Shown: positions 11,661-26,600 of the stretch, piece after piece | Layout of the letters: the number at the start of each line of letters is the position of its first letter | How positions within the stretch are numbered: the first letter of the stretch is position 1 | Assembly (NCBI RefSeq): GCF_016802725.1 | Contig: NC_052672.1 | Span: 13,650,710 to 13,714,709, forward strand | Direction: 5' to 3' | DNA length: 64,000 nt | Source: Solenopsis invicta | Taxonomy: Eukaryota > Arthropoda > Insecta > Hymenoptera > Formicidae | Notes under the pieces: model-generated | Database searches by the model: none | What the model was told of the DNA's origin: nothing | Seen by the model: only the letters and a program-made list of their open reading frames with translations | Translations under genes and position numbers: made by a program

Positions 11661-14600
11661 GTCGAACTGCCCCATCCTGCTTTTCCAGCTCGCTCGATCG
11701 CGGGCGCACAATCGGGCTTGAGCCGGGTAATGAGGCGCTCCATTCAGATAAATCTTGATACCGGTAGGAGAGTGTTTCGTGGCCTATTATATAAGGAGAG
11801 AGGTTCTCGCGCGCGGGGAATGATGATGGGGAGCAAAATTTTCATGGTTAACCAGCGCGCGTATTAAGTTTCGTAACTTTCTCGGTGCGCGACGAGAATT
11901 ACGTAACTGTTTATAGCATGTGTATTAACTAACTTTACTCGCACGAGCTTTTACATGACAAGCTTACAGAATGCGATTTAATCCAATTGTGAAAACTTGC
12001 AGCTGTACTTTTTGATCCAATCGAGATTATATCTTCATGAATATTATTTTCGGCGATTTTCGACTAATTAAATCAGCAAAATGCCTCGGAGATAAATATG
12101 ACAGATCTCGAATTTATATTTTCATGTTGTACGTCCAATTAACTCGAATTTTCGATAACTACAGCAAAGATTTATCTCGTCTGTGACATTTAAGAAGTTG
12201 ATAAATTTTAAATTAAGCTTTTCCTCATTTTACATTACATCTAACATCGAATTAACTTTAATTTAACATCAAATAATAAAATTTACCAATCAAAGATGAA
12301 ATAACGTTCCGCTGTTGACAAATTATTTTCAATTGGTTCATTTAGTATTTATTAGAGCCCAGTAATTTTTCTTGAAATTATGTCGCGCTATCTCGAGCAT
12401 CTAAGTGCCGAATTATTTTATTAAAATACATCTCACTGCCGTTAGCCGAGTGTTCAACGAGCCATTATGTAAACACTCAGGCGTAAAGAGACCGTGGGGC
12501 GAAAAATTTTTACGGAAAAACTGACGTCTCCGGCAAAGCCACGGCCACCGCGCCGCCGCCGCGCGCGCCGCGCCGCGCCGCGCCGCTTGAAGCGAAACGC
12601 GGATCCAGCAAGCCGCGAGTCGTTTCCTTTTTCTCCTTCCGTCCGTTTCAGCCGAACCCAGGGGCTAACCGTTGTTGCGCCTCGTTACCCATCCTACGTC
12701 CGACCTTGACTCCAACGTGAAAACTGGATTTCATGCCGTACACCGTCTCCTCAACCCTATGGATTTCTTTTTTTTTGTTATTTTTTTACTCTCTGGGTGT
12801 GGATTAAAAGCTGGCGGAGGATCTTCGCGCACATTTTGCCGCGACTGTCCGTCTTTCCTTTTTTACGCCTTTTTCTCCGTCCTTCGCCAGCCGCCTACTT
12901 TATTCAGCAGCCGTTTCATTCTCACCGGCAAGTCAATGCCGTGAGGCATTCCAATTTCCTCTCTATACCGTACACATATTTATAGTTTTTCTCGCTTATT
13001 ATCGTACGAAAGTACGGCCTCGCCACGATTATCTGCCCGGCCTCGAAATTTATAGCGAGATATGATAAATGGACATGGCTAATGACAGTGGCAGACGCGA
13101 ATCTCGAATTCGGTCATCAATCATAAAATCAGGTAGATTTTTTTGATCATTTTAAGTCTCGCCAATATGTTTCAAAAATATTATATAAACAGAATATTGG
13201 CAACAGAAAGATATTTCTGGAGAAGTTATAAATGTACGTTTAATTTATACGGGATTTTGCATTATAAATTTATAATTTAAAAAAAGGTTTTGCTACATAA
13301 GTAAAACGTAAAATGTTAAATAGATCTTACCTGTATGTCCTTGGTGAATTGATTGTTGCAGTAGATGTGTATGGCCGAGAATTCTCTGACGTGGTCAAAT
13401 TCGAATTTGATGTCGAGCGGTTGCCCGGATCTCGTGTCGTTCTTCCAGCCGACCCATCCCTGATTTCTGTCGTAGTTGTCATAGTAACTCATCTTAATGT
13501 AATCCGGTCCGATCTTGCCGTCTGTCAGTTGTCCCAAACCGCGAAGAAGTTGTCCGTCCCAATAACCATCGTAAGTCGCGTCGAAGAATTCCCAATTGTT
13601 GCGCTTGTCACCTTGGGGCATCGAGTAGGAGACGATGCCGTCGTTCCAAGGGCAGCCGTAGAGCTCGACGCGCATGCAAACGGTGCGACGGTGGTAGCTG
13701 TAGGGTAGGAAACGAATTTTGCTCGCCCATATTGATGGCTCCAGTTCGTGCTTCGACTCCAGGTAGGTATTCTTGTTCCCCGCGATAACCTGAACAAACG
13801 GAATATTGGAAATTGGCGTTACAATATTGTCGAACGTGTTTTTCCAAGAGAATATCTTTCAAATCTAAATTTTTTAACGTTCTAAACATCCGACAGTTAT
13901 ATATATCCAGTTACATAATGATGGCTTTATCGACTATCGACGGACCTGTTATGGATGCGTAAAATCAATTGAATCATATGCAGGAAATATGTAAATGTAT
14001 ATCAGATTATGATTGGCAGAATGAAATATAATACACGTTTAAATGATACTATTCATGGTACGCGCGCGTAATAGCATCATGGTTATATTATCGTTGAATA
14101 AACAGATAGAAAATTCTGCAGCGCCGTCGGCTCGATGAATCAGCCTCAGATGAATCAGCATCCGTGTAAAATCTCGACCCTTGCCTCATTTACGGATATT
14201 CTCAAGCAGCAAGATAGCGAAAATTTTTCGCCAGTGCGCAATATAAATTGCGCCACGATGTACCGTAGTATTTCCGCGCAGCGTGATTTCAGGCTTGGCG
14301 CGCTCTCTCGCATAGAACAAGGCTCGTTCTATTCGATCGGCCGACCGCGAGCGACCGTCGAAACGTATATCGCCGGGGAGGATCGGGAATTTCTCGGACG
14401 GCGTCGTCGAGGGAAGAGGCCCTTCGGAACAAAGGACCTCTTATTTTCCACTTATGAGCTCGCCAGCGCCTCTCGACTCGCTCGCACGAGATTCTCACGT
14501 ATGGTCGGTTACGTGACCGTGTAACCATCACCATCGCGATCCCGACAGGTGCAAACACTCCTTTATCTTTTATTTTTACCCTTTTCACGTTTGTTCCCTC

Positions 14601-17600
14601 TTCCTCGTAATGCTTATGCTTGTCGGGCATTAAACAGTGTTCATTAGATCACGGTTATATATCATGATTTTAATCAATTTAACACACTTAATCGATTCTG
14701 CACCCAACACGCGTGATTAAATTTAATTACGGCCATTCATCTGTATCATAGATAGGCGGTAAGAAGGTATTAAGTATTACAAAGGATTCATTTAATGAAA
14801 CAATTTAAGAGCATACAATATACGCTTGACAATTAATTGAAGGATGTATCACACATATAATCCCTATTGCGTATTATATATGCGAATGGCATGATTTACT
14901 TAATAACACGTTTATATTATACTTTATTTACTTTATTTATTATTAAAAATTAAATTATGATATGAAATAAACAAACATATAGAAATGCTTTGAAATAATT
15001 ATGTGCTTCTGAAAATAAATGCGATAGTTAAGTTTTGGAAAATAAAATTCCCTTGTCAAATATTCATTTTAATAATTTCTCCTAAGTGAAGAGATATATT
15101 TTTTCCTTTTCTTTTTATAAAGCGTATTACATAACTGATAGACGATATATTATTAAAACGTATTCGACGTTATTTTATAAATATTTAACTCGCAGATTTC
15201 GAGAGATCTAATCATTGCCGACAAAATGAAGTAACATTGACTTATTCAGTTCGTTAATCATAGATTTGTTTTTCTAATCTATTTCTATTTTGTGCCTTTT
15301 TAGTTTTCCTATTCACTAAAAGTGAACTCACGATGGGAAACGCGTTTAAAGATGATTCTCGTGACCGCGCGAACCGGCACGTTCCGCGCTGGGTGGCGCG
15401 GTAATTGGGACCGGTAGCTGACACCGTTTTATTTGCGCCGCGACGCGGTACCTGATGTTTAGCACATTGAAACGGACGGTACCAAGGCGTCGGATGGGCA
15501 AATACAATGAACTGACACGTGAGAAATTTTCTGCTAGGCGACGGAACCGCATAGTGGGCGTTTCCGGAGGTTGACAGTTACGTGTATAGTTTTGCCGAGT
15601 GTACGTATAATAGCATCCTCTTTCACTCCTCGATGATTGTATCTGGAGTTATTTTCGCACGTTGAAAAGCGAGAAGAGATTAAGCTTTGCATTAACATGC
15701 CGCGAAAGTTACTGTGGAATATCCAATGTACACGGAATATTAAATACTTAAAAAATCGTGCGGGAAAACGATGAGATTTTGGAATACACGCATACATGGG
15801 ACATCTCGAGCTTTAAATATTTGCATATATTATAAGGTGCATATAATTTTGTAAGTTTTTTGCGAAGAATTCCCATCGAAATATTTCGACTTGCTTGTTA
15901 AAAAGTGCATCGGATATTTCGTACCGTCGCGTTTATATCGCTCGTTCTTATTTTACAGCCGAAATTTCGTTATACCCGCGGCACGACGTGACGCGACCAG
16001 CTGCGCTATCGAATTTTTTTTATGAAGATGACTCACAATTCGGCGGCCGGTTTCGCGTGCGGTCCATGACTGCCCGGTTCTCGATTCGGCGGCGAATCTT
16101 AATTTCCGAAAGGACCCGAGCGGCACCGGGCGACGAGACTAAATTACGACGGCATTTACGAGCCGTTGAGACGTGCGCCGGGAAAAATAAGTAATCTTGA
16201 TATTTATCTTCCGCGCCCACGCTCGTCGCAGACCGGCCGCGCCGGTCCGCTTTGTCGTGAAAGACTTTTCTCAAGCACGCGGCGGCGCCGGGAAGCGAAC
16301 GAAGCGAACGATCGTCTCTCAAATTATTCCTCGACCGTCGCCGCGGTTTCTCGTCACTTTTCGTGGTAGGCAAATTCCAACGAACGAAGTGGTGCGAGGG
16401 CGTGGCCGAGAGCAACACCCATTTTATGTTAATGTTTTGTGCGTGCTACTTTGGAATCGGTCGCGGTAGGCTGCTACCGTTGGTAGCTGAACGTCTTAGA
16501 GGCGGTGTTGATGGCTGTGCGTCGTCGTGGAAGATTATAGGGGATAAGACATCTTACGGCTTAATTTAAATAGAAACTTTCGATGGATGATGACACACGA
16601 CGATTATGCAGATTTATATGTGAAACGTATATGTATACGTTACCGCGATTTTTACGATAGCATTACTGTCAATACTGAATATCTATTAATACGTATAACA
16701 CGCTCAGATATCGGAGGATCCGGTATTAAGGCAATAATGCATATCATCTGTTCTATTATCGGGTATTAAAAAGAATTAGCTTCACTTAGGACACTATTCT
16801 TGATAATCGTCGCGTTCGAAATCATTGGCTATAAAATATAGATGACGACAGTCGCGTGGTTTCTATCGGCGATGTCGTCCGTATAGGACTGGGTTATTAA
16901 GAAAGATTATGCGTCGGATAAGCCGACTCTCGTTGTGTAATTAAGCGAGGGACAGCGCGGAGCGCGCAGCGGGTGGAAGAGACACAAATTTCTGCAGGTT
17001 TATCCCTACCGCCGGGTATTTTCTGGGTGGGCCCTTCCGTTCCAACAGGTACCCTTTACATCGCGCCACGAGCGAATTATGTGGGATATGCAAATGTTGC
17101 AGAATGAAAGACATTTCTCAGATATTTCATTTATTTGCTTTCTATCAGGAGATTCGTATTGAGAATTGTTACGAAATAATGGCCAACCGTAAATCATTAC
17201 ATGTATTTTTCATAATTTCAAGACGCCATGAAATTTTAGATCTTCCCTTTTTCCATGGAAATTCAGAAGAAGAACGTACAAAAAATTAGACAAATTTTTA
17301 CATTAAGTAGTCCTATAAATCTCTTTTACGTTTCTCATAATGAGGAAAATGAATTATATTATTCTTTTATCTTTCAGCTCGTAATTCGTAATTGAGGGGC
17401 AAAATACATATGCTGTTACTGGCACCATTTTCAACTTTTGGAAATTTTGAATTTTATCAATATCAGGAGAGACGTACTATTTGAATCTCAAATCAGATAG
17501 AATTTGATTCGATTCAGATTTGAATCTCTATAGTTTGAATTTAAACTGCTTGAAAAGTTTGACTCGTGTATTGACAATTTTATAAGATCATATTTTAAGT

Positions 17601-20600
17601 AACTGTACATCTATCAATATTTTTCTTACATAAAAACCTTTTTTTTATTTTTTGTATATTAAAATTCAGCACTTAACACTTATATTGTTAATTAAAAGTT
17701 ACGTTTTAATGATTCGATTCGACGTCAAGAAATCTTGATTTGTTTCATCTCTAGATATTTATTACATATAAATGCCAATGATAGTAATGCTTCATCGGCT
17801 TAAGAACAAAATAATTGATTATTTAACTTGTATAATCAGCTTGATGTCTATTATAGATACCTTAAGATACGTTCGCCTTAAAATTCATACGTTTACTCCT
17901 CAGAGTAAACGTACGCAGATGGAAAATGTTGGAGAAGTACGTGGCCTTCTTATTAAGGAAACTATACGTAATATACGTATATATGAAAGCAAGTCGCTTC
18001 GCGGCTGCATGCAAATATGGTTCAGTCCGCGCTCCTACGGATTCGACCTTCGTCAGATACATGTGCTACCAAAGGATTCGCATATTCAGACAGGTAGACG
18101 CCTATGTAGGTGAGCTAGAATCGTCTGACCCGCCTGCACGCTACGACCTTCTCTTCCCTCATTTTATTGATCCACCCTTCTATACAAATAAGCTCGCAGT
18201 ACCACCGCGCCTGCCAACTCCCAAGGAAAGTTACTCCAACGCGACCGGACATTCGCCTCTCTTTCCTTTCGTCGGTTTCGGAAATCGATGACATTCTGCC
18301 CGGCGAGTCGTGTTGCTCGCGAGAGTCGTGCCCGCCCGAAATATATTTCCGCGAGCGGGCACGCGTTAAATAGGCACGTGCCGCGCCAAAACACGACTGA
18401 TTTTACGAGGTGCACGAGCTGGACGTTTCCTTGATTTTGGCGCCAACTAATGCGGTAAATTACGGCGAGAATTTATGGATTTACTCGACATCGTAAGCCA
18501 AGAGATCTTACTACTCTCGCGAATCGCCGAAACTCGCCGCGGTTGCGATTTCCGCGCGAAATTTATTCCCGTCGGACCGGGTAAATCGCCGGTAGCGATG
18601 TGATTATTGCGGACGACGCTAATTAAAGACTTAGGTTCACGGTTACCAGTATATCTGTTTAAATTACATCACGTACCGCACGCCCGAGTTCTCCAACGCG
18701 GCATATTACAGCGGAGATTTACGTCTTGTTAACGTCACGCTTTAGTTACTGCCCGTGGCCGCACCGCAGACACTCGCGGACACAACTACAAATCATTCTC
18801 AATAATCTGCGTGCGCGCGCTCACGACTTTATGCGTATTGCCCGCGACTAAATTTAACCGCACGACTACGTTCGTATGTAACCCGACGGATTGGTTCGCC
18901 ACAATCTCTGTATCGAATCGAATCGTCCAACGAAATTGTCTTTCTGCAGCGCTGCGGATTCGCGCGCGATTAAATCGATCGTGACAAATCGCGCTCTTGG
19001 ACAGAGCAAATGATACATAATGAATTTCGCGGTCTTGTCAGTACGTGAGAATCTTCGTACACGTTTTAAGCCGCTACCTTGTAATCTAAAAATACGTCGA
19101 GTACGCCGTTCTATATCGTCGACTATTTCAAGGCATGTTTGACCTCGATTATTCTGGACGTCTATTGTTCTTGATAAAAGGCCTTATATCATCCGCTTAA
19201 CACGCTACACATTGCACCGATCGTTATTCGCATAAAGATACGGATCGGAATAAGAAAGTAATAAGATTCACCTCTTCGCCGAGGAAGTTCCTATAGCGGA
19301 CCCACTTTCCCAGTTTCGGCCTCCAGTACTCGATCATATAGGCTTCTGAATACTCGACACCCTGGCCGTTGCCGAAGCGGCCCTGAGTGCCAGTCGCCGT
19401 GATCGTGTGCACCGTGTGAAGATCGATTTCCAGCCACTCGCGCGGCTCCGCCGTGATCTGCTGCTTCGGACACCAGGCACCTCCGTGGCTCTCCTGCTTC
19501 AGCCTGGAAGAATAAATATTTGCTCTGGGATTACGGACCTTTATTTTCCCTTTCCCGCTTTCTTATCGCGCTACGATCGCCGAGGGGAAAGAGAGTGAGA
19601 GAGAGAGAGAGAGCGCTTCTCCGGGGAATCCTTCGTGAAAAGGAAAATAGTTGCCAGCACGCGCGCGCGATCCGAACTTTCCCGTCTCGCGTGATGCTTT
19701 TATGGGTTCATACATTCTTATCTGCATGCAAATTCAGAGAGAGGTTTATCATATTTCAATTCGCGATTCTTCGTTTATAGCTTCATACAGAAGCAGCAGC
19801 GTCTGAAGAAATGGCATTTCAGAATTACGTAAACCTTCCTGAATGCGGAATGCACGGAGAATGCGCGGCAATATTGAAATCTCTTTGAATATTCGTTGGG
19901 ATTTGCAGCGTGCGAGGAATTCGCGCCCACATTCATTGATAAGAAAATGCTGTTATCGCGGTGGATGGGTATCGAGAGAGCGAGCGGAAACACATCGTTA
20001 CTCAGAGGAAATCGTATAAATACGTGATCGGCCGCGTGTCTGACGGATAACCGTCAGCTCGCCAACGCGATACGGGATGAAATTATAATTTATCGATCGA
20101 ACCGAGTCCCGGATGACATGAATTAAAGATGAGCTGACACCGTCGTCGTCGCGGCGAAGCCACTTCGAGCCGGCTAATAATTGTATTCGCATATACCTTT
20201 CGCGTCTATGGCATTAAAAAGCTTTCCTGTCGGCTGCGATACGACCGTGAAATACGCATGCTGCTGCCGTGACGCGCGATTCCACGACTCGTAAACTAAG
20301 CCGACGAGGACGAATCTGTTTCGAATTCTTTCTGTCGTCGTAAATTTGCCACGCTGCTATCCTCGACGTGATAATCCGCGAAGCAGGTATTACCTTATAG
20401 GCATTTATTAATAAAGCGTATTTACCGAGCGTGGCACGCATCGTGAATTTTGTTATCGCACGAGCGCGTTTATTAACTTATGAAAAGTTTATGAAAGCAT
20501 TTCTTCGGGAATTCTTTCCCCGGCGGAATCCCTCGCTCTGCAACGCGAGGAGGGTGCCTCCTTGTTGTGTACGAAACACGACAGGGGACGAGTGTTTGGG

Positions 20601-23600
20601 CGAAGAAAAATTTAAGGGAGGCAAGAAAAAGGAGATGAGCGGACGACGGCGCGGTGCCAAATGAATCCGCCGCACGCCCGCGCGGCGGAACTCGCGTATG
20701 CGCGTCGAGTAAAAATGTTTTCGCGCAATAAAGAGGTGAGCGCTACCGTCCTATCTCAAGTGTCAGAACTTTAAGTGTTGCTTTGACGTCGAAGGCAATA
20801 AAAGCGACCGACTAGGATTTGCCGTGTGCGTCTATCTAAGGGCGCCTCCCGACATGGTTTAGCAACGCGGGAAGGAGAATACGGAGCAGGGAATACTGAA
20901 ACAGCGTGCGAGGACAGGAATGGAGGAGAAGAAGAAGAAGAAGAAGAAGAGCGAGAAAGAGGCGGAACGCATGGCGGAGCGAGCAAAAGAAAGCCCGAGA
21001 CGCACGGATGTAGAAACGGCGTGGACGCGAGAGGGAATGAGAAGCGAGAAAGAGAAAGGAGTAATATCCACCACCGCCAAAGATCATAACTCATAGCCCA
21101 TTAAGAGACCTCGAACTGCCTGGCTGCCACTTTGATACAGTCCGGGGCATCAAAGACATTCCGCGCGTACGGCACTCCTGGTCCGCGATAAATCTCAGAA
21201 CGGACGATTACGCCGACTTGAACGGCGAGCTGCCACGTCGGCGGAATCGGAGCGCGTCCTTAGACGGAGGGACCGATTATCGAGAGGAATGGTTTGTCGA
21301 ACTGGAGAGAGATGCGCGTCGCTTCGAGATCGGCCTTAGGAACCGTCTGAAGGGAAATGATCCGTTGCTAAGGTGAATAAGATCCTCTCGAGCGACGTGG
21401 GTGCGTGTTGTCGAATGATCGAGAGGATTTCTTTGCGAGGATAATATTTTTCGATTTAAACGTGTTTCTGATATGGTATATCGTACATTTTGTTACAATA
21501 CATCGGATAACTATAAAACGATTAACGTGCTAGTATACGAACATGGTTTCCTCCAAAAAAATATTTTTTATATTTCTTTATTTCTTTATTTATTTATTTT
21601 TTTTTTTTTTAGAAATGGTGCATCTACAAATTGGAAAATTGTAGGCTTTCGTGATCTTTTGATTCTCTAAGCCTTATATAGGGTAAACTGCTATTCTGAT
21701 TACAGCATACTAGATAGGAGCATTTTATGGTAAGCGGATAGGTAAGTAGGGTATTCACCGTGAAGCCCATAATACCACGAAGCCTCGAAAATGCCGTCAA
21801 AGAAGTTCTACTCGACAGTGCGGTCTGAAGCGATGTCGTTGTTGTTGCACCGAAGAGACCCTCGCGAGACTCTCGTTGTCGATTGCGAAATTGACTCCTA
21901 TGCATCTCTATTTTATCCATCGACTGATTAATCGCGCCACGATTAATTTCATGCGTTAATTTGTTTTATGTTCACGCTTCGATGATTGATTAATAGTGAC
22001 GAGAGTTGATTACATCCCGCGGAATATTGAAAATTCACGCACGGCTCGGTTAATGCAGCAGAATTTCAATTACGGGCGAAAGGGCACTGGTGGAGCGACT
22101 AATGTCTTGCGAGTGCGAGTTTATTAACGCGGTAGGTGGTCCCGATGATTTCTTGTGTTTGGACATTCGTCCCTGACTGCTCTGTGTTCTCCGTTCGTCC
22201 ACCTCGTCGTCACGCGTTCGTCTCACCGGAATGGTAATTAGCTGACACGCATAATCAAAGGAGTATGCGACGGGGCACGTTAACGACGTCTAAGAGCTTC
22301 GGAACGGCCGATACAAATGGCGCCGCATGCGGGACGCTTGCGCATCATTAATCCTCATTGCGGGCTGAGGGCCGAATTAGACGTTGCGGTTTAGTAGGGC
22401 GTGATTAATATACGGTACGACCGGTCGATCGTCAACTATCTCGAGGACAGACAGGATGACGGACGTGTCGCCCGCGTAGCCCGTCGAATTGCTCAACTCG
22501 CAAATGATCTATCGCGTTCCACGGAGATGATGATGATGACTCGATGACGACGATGACTCCGCTTCTTCGGTATCTCGCCCCTCTTCCGCCGCGATCGCGC
22601 GCTAGGCGTCTTAAATAGCCCGTAATCGAGAGCCAGTTACGAGTAGACAGATAGAGAACTTCCCGGGTAGGCTTTTTTAGTTTAACGAACAGCGCTCGAT
22701 GATCGGTATAGAGGTATGGAGGTACGGTGAATGGTCAAGTTGATTCGAATATCACCGCATTACGCCGTCGATGTCGATCTCGTTCGCGATGCGAGCGCAC
22801 GCCGCTGCGTTTTTCACGGTCCGTAGCGGAGCTAATATGATCAAATTTCCGGATTTGTACTGCGTCGGATTTGTGTGTGATGCGCTGCGTAAACGAATCA
22901 GTAATTCACTCACCGTGCGCGATGCGGCCCGACATTTCCGCTATCGAAGCTGGAACTCGCAGTGATGTCCGCGTCGGGAATCGCGCCCGATTCCATCCCC
23001 AGGGGTGCGATGCATTGTGCTGCAAATAAAGGAAATTGCTTCAATTATATGTTTGTCTCAAGTGAGAACAAATGAACGATATAAACTTCGGATGTAAACT
23101 CCATTTTAGACGATCTGTTAAAATTAACCATGCACGTGCAGGTATGAAATATCTCAGAAAATAATACTTCAATAATATAATAACACGTTTCTCTTGAATA
23201 ATAATAATTTTGTATGTTAATTTTTATATCATAAATTGTAGCATTATTGAATAAATATCAGATTGAAAATCCGGCTTCGGTTACAATAAATTTCGACTAA
23301 AAATTTATGTTTTAAATTTCGGCCGAAACTGAAAGAGAGTTTCAACGATGTAGTCGAATCAAGTAATAACTCGCAACAATACAAAATGCGATAAATATAC
23401 GGTACAAAACGTTTACTTAATGTGAATATTTATTTTCTATTTTTATAACATATATGTTATACACTATATCCTTATACACTATATCCACAGTATTTTACTT
23501 AATAATAACATTTCAAAAAGTAAAATAAAAATATTTTGTTAAGCAAATCTTTCAAAAATCAATGAAAAATAATTGCAATTTATTATCGCAGTATATTGCA

Positions 23601-26600
23601 GATTGTAATAATAAAATTGTATTACTAGGATAATAAGAATATGTGTAATTATTATTTCAATAATTAAATTATGATATTTATGAGAAAAGGATATGCAGTA
23701 TACATGTATATGTACACAATACGTGCGTGCACCTGTACATGTAGTCTTTCTAGGATTCCTATGAAAGTTTCGGTTTTCAGTTTTGACCGAAATTGATACA
23801 TAACCAAGTATTCGTTTTCAGAGAGTTTTGTTTGAAACCAAAAAAGATTGTTTCGATCAAACTCTATCAAATACCAAGTTTGAAAATATTGTAGATTGTT
23901 ACAATAAAAAGTCCATTTGACATTAAATGCAGAATAAGATCTAATAAAAAAAAAATATCATGTAGCATAGGATTATAGCTATCAAAGGCTGTGTACAATA
24001 ATAAAGTTGTTACATTGTTTCGCATCAACGATACGCTTTTTTCAGCGTGAACTTTTCGTCGTCATTAAAAGTTGTTTTAAACAAGCCGGGTCCTCTCGAG
24101 AGCCTCGTTGCGCCGTTTGCGCCGTTATTTTCGGTGAGAACTGGAGTTTATCAGGCTTTCATTATGCGCCTGTACGTCGTGGGGTTACTTTTTTCGAGGC
24201 CAACGCGCGTAAACCGTGCGCGTCCGCGACGGTCGAAAACGATGAAAAAGGCATCGCGGGCGCCGCGCCGCTCCAGAGCGCCGTATTTTATCGCTCGATG
24301 TGGATCGCGCGTTCCGCGATAATTACAGCGCTTAACACGATACCGAGAACGGATTTCCATTTGGAATCGAAGAAAGATAAGTGGCGGGGATGACGTGAAA
24401 TTACATATCTCTCGCGCAGAGGCCTGTCGACGATCAAAGCGGCACTCGCGAACGAGAACGGCCGTAGTACCTTGAGAAGAGGTCAAAGCAGATCTGTTGG
24501 CGCAGAGCGCAAGATCGCGCCAGGGTTTCTTGAGAAACGAGTAAATGATATACAGCTCTTTAGCAAGAAATCGCGTCAAGACGGAGCGGTGCTTCGGTAA
24601 ACTCGATAAATCCGCGTAGAAAATTCAACTCCGAATGGCCCTAACGACAGCTGCTTCCTGAACCATCGTCGGAACCATCAACGATTATCGAGCTCGTTTA
24701 TTCGTCCAACGATCTTAAATCCACAAACTTTTCTTCCGACCGTTTTCTTCATCGTCGCGGATGTCTGGCACCGAAAAGATGTCTGGCGTAAATAAGAGGA
24801 TTGTAAATATTTCCTACTTCCGAAACGTCGCCGAAGATTTCAGCTTTGAATGAGATAAAAATGTGATGAAAGATGAAAGTTTTTTTGAAGCATGACATCA
24901 ATCTGAATACATTTATAGAAATAAAATCATGAGTTCCAATAAAATTTGTGTTTTTTGGGATTGCTGAATAATATATTAGTTCTAAATAATTAATTTACGA
25001 TATTAAAATTAAAGTGTTTAAAAAATTGAATTTATATATTTACATATATATATTTTATTTAACATTCTCTCTCTCTCTCTCTCTCTCTCTGGAGTTGTAG
25101 GTACAAAGTCGCATTATATATTCCCCATGTAGACATGCAACAAAAATGTAAGATATAAAAATGTCCAGAGAAAGAATGTGCCTATTTTTCGCTACTCGTT
25201 TCATTTTACTTTCATCGCGTCGGGAGACGAAGAAACAATTACGCAGAGGAATTTCTGGTAATCATCGCCAGACCTACGTCTGGCTAAAAATACTCGGGAA
25301 ACCGTCTCGAGTTCCATTGAGGCGGCAAAAAACGCATTCAGACAAATAAGTTTCGTAATCAGTGGTACCCGGTGGCGCGATCTGGCTTCCCGAAGATCGA
25401 GCGTTCTCGCATCGCGCTTCTTCCGGTATACGGAAGGTTCCCAATACGGCGCACGGCGAGCAGCATCCAGAGAGAGCTTAGGCACCGAGGTCGTCTCCGA
25501 GTAGTTAGAGTAAGCAGGCAAGTTCGATTCTCGTATTTATAGACATCCTGGAAAAGAGTGCAGGAACGGGAGAAGAAGAAGAAGAAGTAAGTTATGCGAC
25601 GTTTGGCCCGCCCCAGCCACTCATTCGGCGACCATAATTCTCGGGGAGTGACAGCTCCGAACGGAAGGGTGTGTGCCGCCCTCCATCCGCGAGAAGAGGG
25701 AAATTGAATGCCTTCGCAACCCCCTCCTCACCGTCTCAACGTCGCTCTTTCGTCTTCTCGCCAGCTCGTTCTCGCTCTCCTCCTTTAACCGCGTCACTGT
25801 CAAACTGATAACCGCTTCTTTCCAGAGACGGCTCCTCCGCGAAACCCGAGACAACCACGAAACGGTCGACGTACAAGCGCCGCGCCTGCAGGAGAACGCA
25901 ATACGTTCGAGGCGACGTAGGAGAGATTGTAATAGAAAAATCCTAATAAATTCTGAGAGAAATTCTTCCGCCGTATATCCTGGCAGTTGCTTTTGTATTT
26001 GTTGTTACTTGATAGTCTAAGAGTGCCGCGAACGTACCGTTTTTCTTCGCCTCCATTTCGCATGGCCTTCTATATATGCAATATATATGTATATATCTGC
26101 GTGCACGTCGAGTTGATAAACGATTTTCTACGAATCTCTTGAAATACCGAAATGGTAATTGAAACGTCTTGGCGTTGAATCAGACTTCTACGGTTAAGTT
26201 ACAAGTTGAGGCGGCGATGAAGGCTGTGCGATTTGTTAGAGATCTACGAATTGCGCAATACCGTAAATTTCCTCCTTTACAAGAGCGTATCTCCTTCTCC
26301 GCCATCGTTTGTCCTCTCCCGCGAAGCATTCAACGTTGCATTCGAGTAGCGAACCACTCCTTCTTCAGGCAACTGAGAATGGCTCTGAATTAACCTTTAA
26401 CACAGCGCAAGTCACGTCTTTATCTACTTGAGGCGAGGTTGACTTTAATAATTTAATATATGCTAGTCGTAGCTTGGCTCTATGTATGAAAACGTGTTGT
26501 GTAGAAATCTCAGTCTCCATAATTTTTCAAAAAAAAAATGCATAACGCATGTAAGTTGCTGCAACACACAAGCGGACACTCGTTGCGGCTTTACACGCAT

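Larger units (their letters stand above)
10545..13330 (-). other. Ddr intron between exons 4 and 5
   Basis: A 2.8 kb intron with GTAAGA donor and TTTTAG acceptor. It holds a GA repeat (11002-11029), a GTC repeat (11630-11664) and a GC-rich CGCCG-type tract (about 12550-12586). No open frame here shows coding character. Confidence 0.85.

Noticed and set aside
13313..13708. 131-codon plus-strand frame
   Set aside because: Antisense shadow of Ddr exon 4.
21570..21612. Poly-T/A run resembling a retrogene poly(A) tail or a plus-strand acceptor
   Set aside because: No processed coding sequence or target-site duplication is attached.
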